NCBI GenBank assembly: GCA_003164375.1
Contig: PLTE01000126.1
Location: 575-7,887, forward strand
Length of the DNA: 7,313 nucleotides
Source of the DNA: Hyphomicrobiales bacterium
GTDB taxonomy: Bacteria > Pseudomonadota > Alphaproteobacteria > Rhizobiales > Xanthobacteraceae
Reading direction: 5' to 3'
Under the pieces are notes generated by a model, which saw only the letters and a program-made list of their open reading frames with translations, ran no database searches and was not told where the DNA came from. Shown piece by piece: positions 5,822-7,313 of the stretch. Positions within the stretch are counted from its first letter, which is position 1. The number at the start of each line of letters is the position of its first letter. Made by a program: the position numbers and the translations under genes.

Positions 5822-6244
5822 ATGATCCTATCAACTGACCAGGAAATTCGCGCCCTGCTCGAACGCTCGAAGACGGTCGCGGTGGTCGGCGCTTCGCCGA
5901 ATCCGTCACGGCCGAGCCGGGGCGTGTTTGACGCACTCGTGCACGGCGGGCGGTTTTCTGCGTCGCCCGTCAATCCGGCAGCGAGTGAAATCGGCGGCGT
6001 GCCCGCATTTCCGACGCTCATCGCCTATGCAACGTCCAAGGGCGCGCCCGACCTCGTCGACGTCTTCCGCAATCCGGTCGACGCGCCGGAAGTCACGCAC
6101 GAAGCCATCGCGGCCGGCGCGAAAGCGATCTGGTTTCAGCTCGGCGTCGTGAACGACGACGCGATCGCGCTGGCCGATGCGGCCGGTCTGGACGTCGTCG
6201 TCGATCGCTGCATTTCTATCGAGATCGCCCGCCTGCTGCGGTGA
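5822..6244 (+). CDS. CoA-binding domain protein (YccU-like)
   Basis: The 140-residue product is a stand-alone Rossmann-type CoA-binding domain, the fold of the N-terminal part of succinyl-CoA synthetase alpha. The nucleotide/CoA-binding loop is VAVVGASPNPSRPS (19-32), and PVNPAASEIGGVPAF (49-63), DLVDVFRNP (77-85), WFQLGVVN (104-111) and VVDRCISIE (127-135) match the family throughout. The conserved C130 is present. Its reaction is unknown for most members; binding of CoA or an acyl-CoA is the usual expectation. Length is typical and the gene is complete. The ATG at 5822 has only a weak ribosome binding site, but the family begins here. Its stop codon overlaps the start of the LuxE-like gene, suggesting coupled translation and perhaps shared acyl metabolism. 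Confidence 0.93.
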   Translation: MILSTDQEIRALLERSKTVAVVGASPNPSRPSRGVFDALVHGGRFSASPVNPAASEIGGVPAFPTLIAYATSKGAPDLVDVFRNPVDAPEVTHEAIAAGAKAIWFQLGVVNDDAIALADAAGLDVVVDRCISIEIARLLR

Positions 6245-7313
6245 GCGAAGACTACCGCGCGCAGGCCGACGCGCTCGATGCGCGCATCCGGGCTGCGATT
6301 GCGGACTTCGCACTGGACGATCGAGCATTCGACGCATTGGCATGCGACGTGTTCGCTCACCAGTTCCACTGGAACGCACCATACGCCGCCTACGCGCGCA
6401 GTCTGGGCATCTCGGACGACGCATTGCCGCGCACGGCCGCCGCGATTCCGGCCGTTCCCGGCGCGGCGTTCAAAGACGCCGCGCTGTGCACGGTCGCGCC
6501 GGAACGCGCCGCACTGTGGTTCGAGACGAGCGGCACGACGCAAGCGCGCAGCGGACGGCACTACCTCGAATCGCCGGCGCTCTATGAAGCGGCGCTGCTG
6601 GCCGGATTCGATCGCGCCATGCTCGCCGACGGCGCGTCGCTGCGCTATGCGATGCTCGTGCCCGATCCACGCGAGCGCCCACACTCCTCGCTCGGCTACA
6701 TGATGGCGACCGTCGCGCGCGAACGCGGCAGCGGCTCGACGGGCTGGTACTTCCACGACGATCGCATCGACGTGGCGCGCTTGACGGCCGACGTGGCACG
6801 CGCGCAGGCCGACGGCGCCGGAGTTTGCATTGCGACGACGGCGTTTGCGCTCGTGGCATTGCTTGACGAACTCAGCGCTGCCGGCCGCAGCTTGCCGCTT
6901 CCGCCGGGATCGCGCGTGATGGAGACCGGCGGCTTCAAAGGCCGTACGCGCATCGTCGGGCGCGAGGAACTCTATGCGCGCTCAGCCGCCGCTTTTGCGA
7001 TCGACGAGGCCGCGATCGTGGCCGAGTACGGGATGACGGAACTCTCGAGCCAATATTACGATTCGCCGGCGTCGCGCTGGTCGAACAAACGCATCAAGCT
7101 CCCGGTTCCGTGGCTGCGGCCGATCGTCGTCGACGTCAGCGGCAATCCGCTTCCCACGGGCATTGTCGGGGCGATCCGGCACGTTGACTGCGCGAACCGC
7201 TCATCGGCGGTCGCCATTCAAACCGAAGATCTCGGCGTCATTACGGCGGACGGCTTGCTGCTGCTCGGCCGCGAGGAAGGGGCGGCCTTGCGCGGCTGCT
7301 CGTTGGATGCGGA
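6241..7313 (+). CDS. LuxE-like acyl-protein synthetase / adenylate-forming ligase, 3' end cut off
   Basis: The gene starts with GTG at 6241, overlapping the CoA-binding gene's stop by four bases, and stays open to the right edge (357 codons seen). It belongs to the adenylate-forming superfamily, closest in pattern to LuxE acyl-protein synthetases and phenylacetate-CoA ligase/F390 synthetase relatives. Motifs in order are FETSGTT (94-100), the ATP phosphate-binding loop; METGGFKGR (227-235); EYGMTELSSQYYD (262-274), the adenine-side motif; TEDLGVI (328-334), carrying the ribose-binding aspartate; and GREEGAALRGCSLDA (343-357), the hinge region. It should activate a carboxylic acid to acyl-AMP and pass it to a thiol. 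LuxE is about 370-380 residues, so little is missing. The acyl substrate and acceptor are unknown; an acyl-CoA reductase (LuxC-like) gene often follows in such loci, but lies outside this window if present. Confidence 0.9.
   Translation, partial: MSEDYRAQADALDARIRAAIADFALDDRAFDALACDVFAHQFHWNAPYAAYARSLGISDDALPRTAAAIPAVPGAAFKDAALCTVAPERAALWFETSGTTQARSGRHYLESPALYEAALLAGFDRAMLADGASLRYAMLVPDPRERPHSSLGYMMATVARERGSGSTGWYFHDDRIDVARLTADVARAQADGAGVCIATTAFALVALLDELSAAGRSLPLPPGSRVMETGGFKGRTRIVGREELYARSAAAFAIDEAAIVAEYGMTELSSQYYDSPASRWSNKRIKLPVPWLRPIVVDVSGNPLPTGIVGAIRHVDCANRSSAVAIQTEDLGVITADGLLLLGREEGAALRGCSLDA

Noticed and set aside
4783..5838. 351-residue open frame on the plus strand
   Set aside because: It crosses rpmE antisense, a divergent promoter region and the secreted-protein gene in another frame. 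No domain or ribosome binding site supports it.
6136..6756. 206-residue open frame on the minus strand
   Set aside because: It is antisense to the LuxE-like gene, which has all core adenylation motifs in its own frame.

Overview
The window looks like a joint between two kinds of bacterial genome, both GC-rich and probably environmental. The left part, about 1-3,850, has genes and gene order typical of Rhizobiales (Alphaproteobacteria). These are a thiamine-pyrophosphate E1-alpha dehydrogenase subunit (minus strand, cut by the left edge), a small DUF6460-type membrane protein (plus strand), a DUF4167 protein (minus strand) and prmC with the 3' part of prfA (minus strand). The right part, about 4,050-7,313, has a zinc-type rpmE, a secreted protein of unknown function, a CoA-binding-domain protein and the start of a LuxE-like acyl-protein synthetase. 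These do not look alphaproteobacterial. They would fit a deep-branching soil lineage such as candidate phylum Eremiobacterota (WPS-2), but that assignment is recalled from general knowledge and was not tested.

Layout: 1-593 E1-alpha (-); 594-801 divergent gap; 802-1104 DUF6460 (+); 1214-1981 DUF4167 (-); 1982-2647 a 666-base gap made largely of short degenerate tandem repeats; 2648-3550 prmC (-), translationally coupled to prfA 3550-4632 (-); 4633-4815 gap with an rpmE terminator, a perfect hairpin and a weak prfA promoter candidate; 4816-5091 rpmE (-) with a strong extended -10 next to its start; then on the plus strand 5201-5806 secreted protein, 5822-6244 CoA-binding protein and 6241-7313 LuxE-like protein (runs off the edge).

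Functionally, prfA and prmC form the translation-termination pair: RF1 and the enzyme that methylates its GGQ glutamine. rpmE (ribosomal protein L31) is a frequent neighbour of these genes outside the Proteobacteria. The plus-strand trio on the right looks like one transcription unit, with a 15-base gap and then a 4-base stop/start overlap. Its last gene should activate an acyl group through an acyl-AMP intermediate.

The main point to check is whether prfA is hybrid. Its first half and upstream context look non-alphaproteobacterial, while its last third and everything downstream look rhizobial. A metagenome assembly error in the conserved core of prfA is the simplest explanation; a natural recombination is the interesting one. 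I see no CRISPR array, insertion sequence, tRNA, rRNA or defence system.
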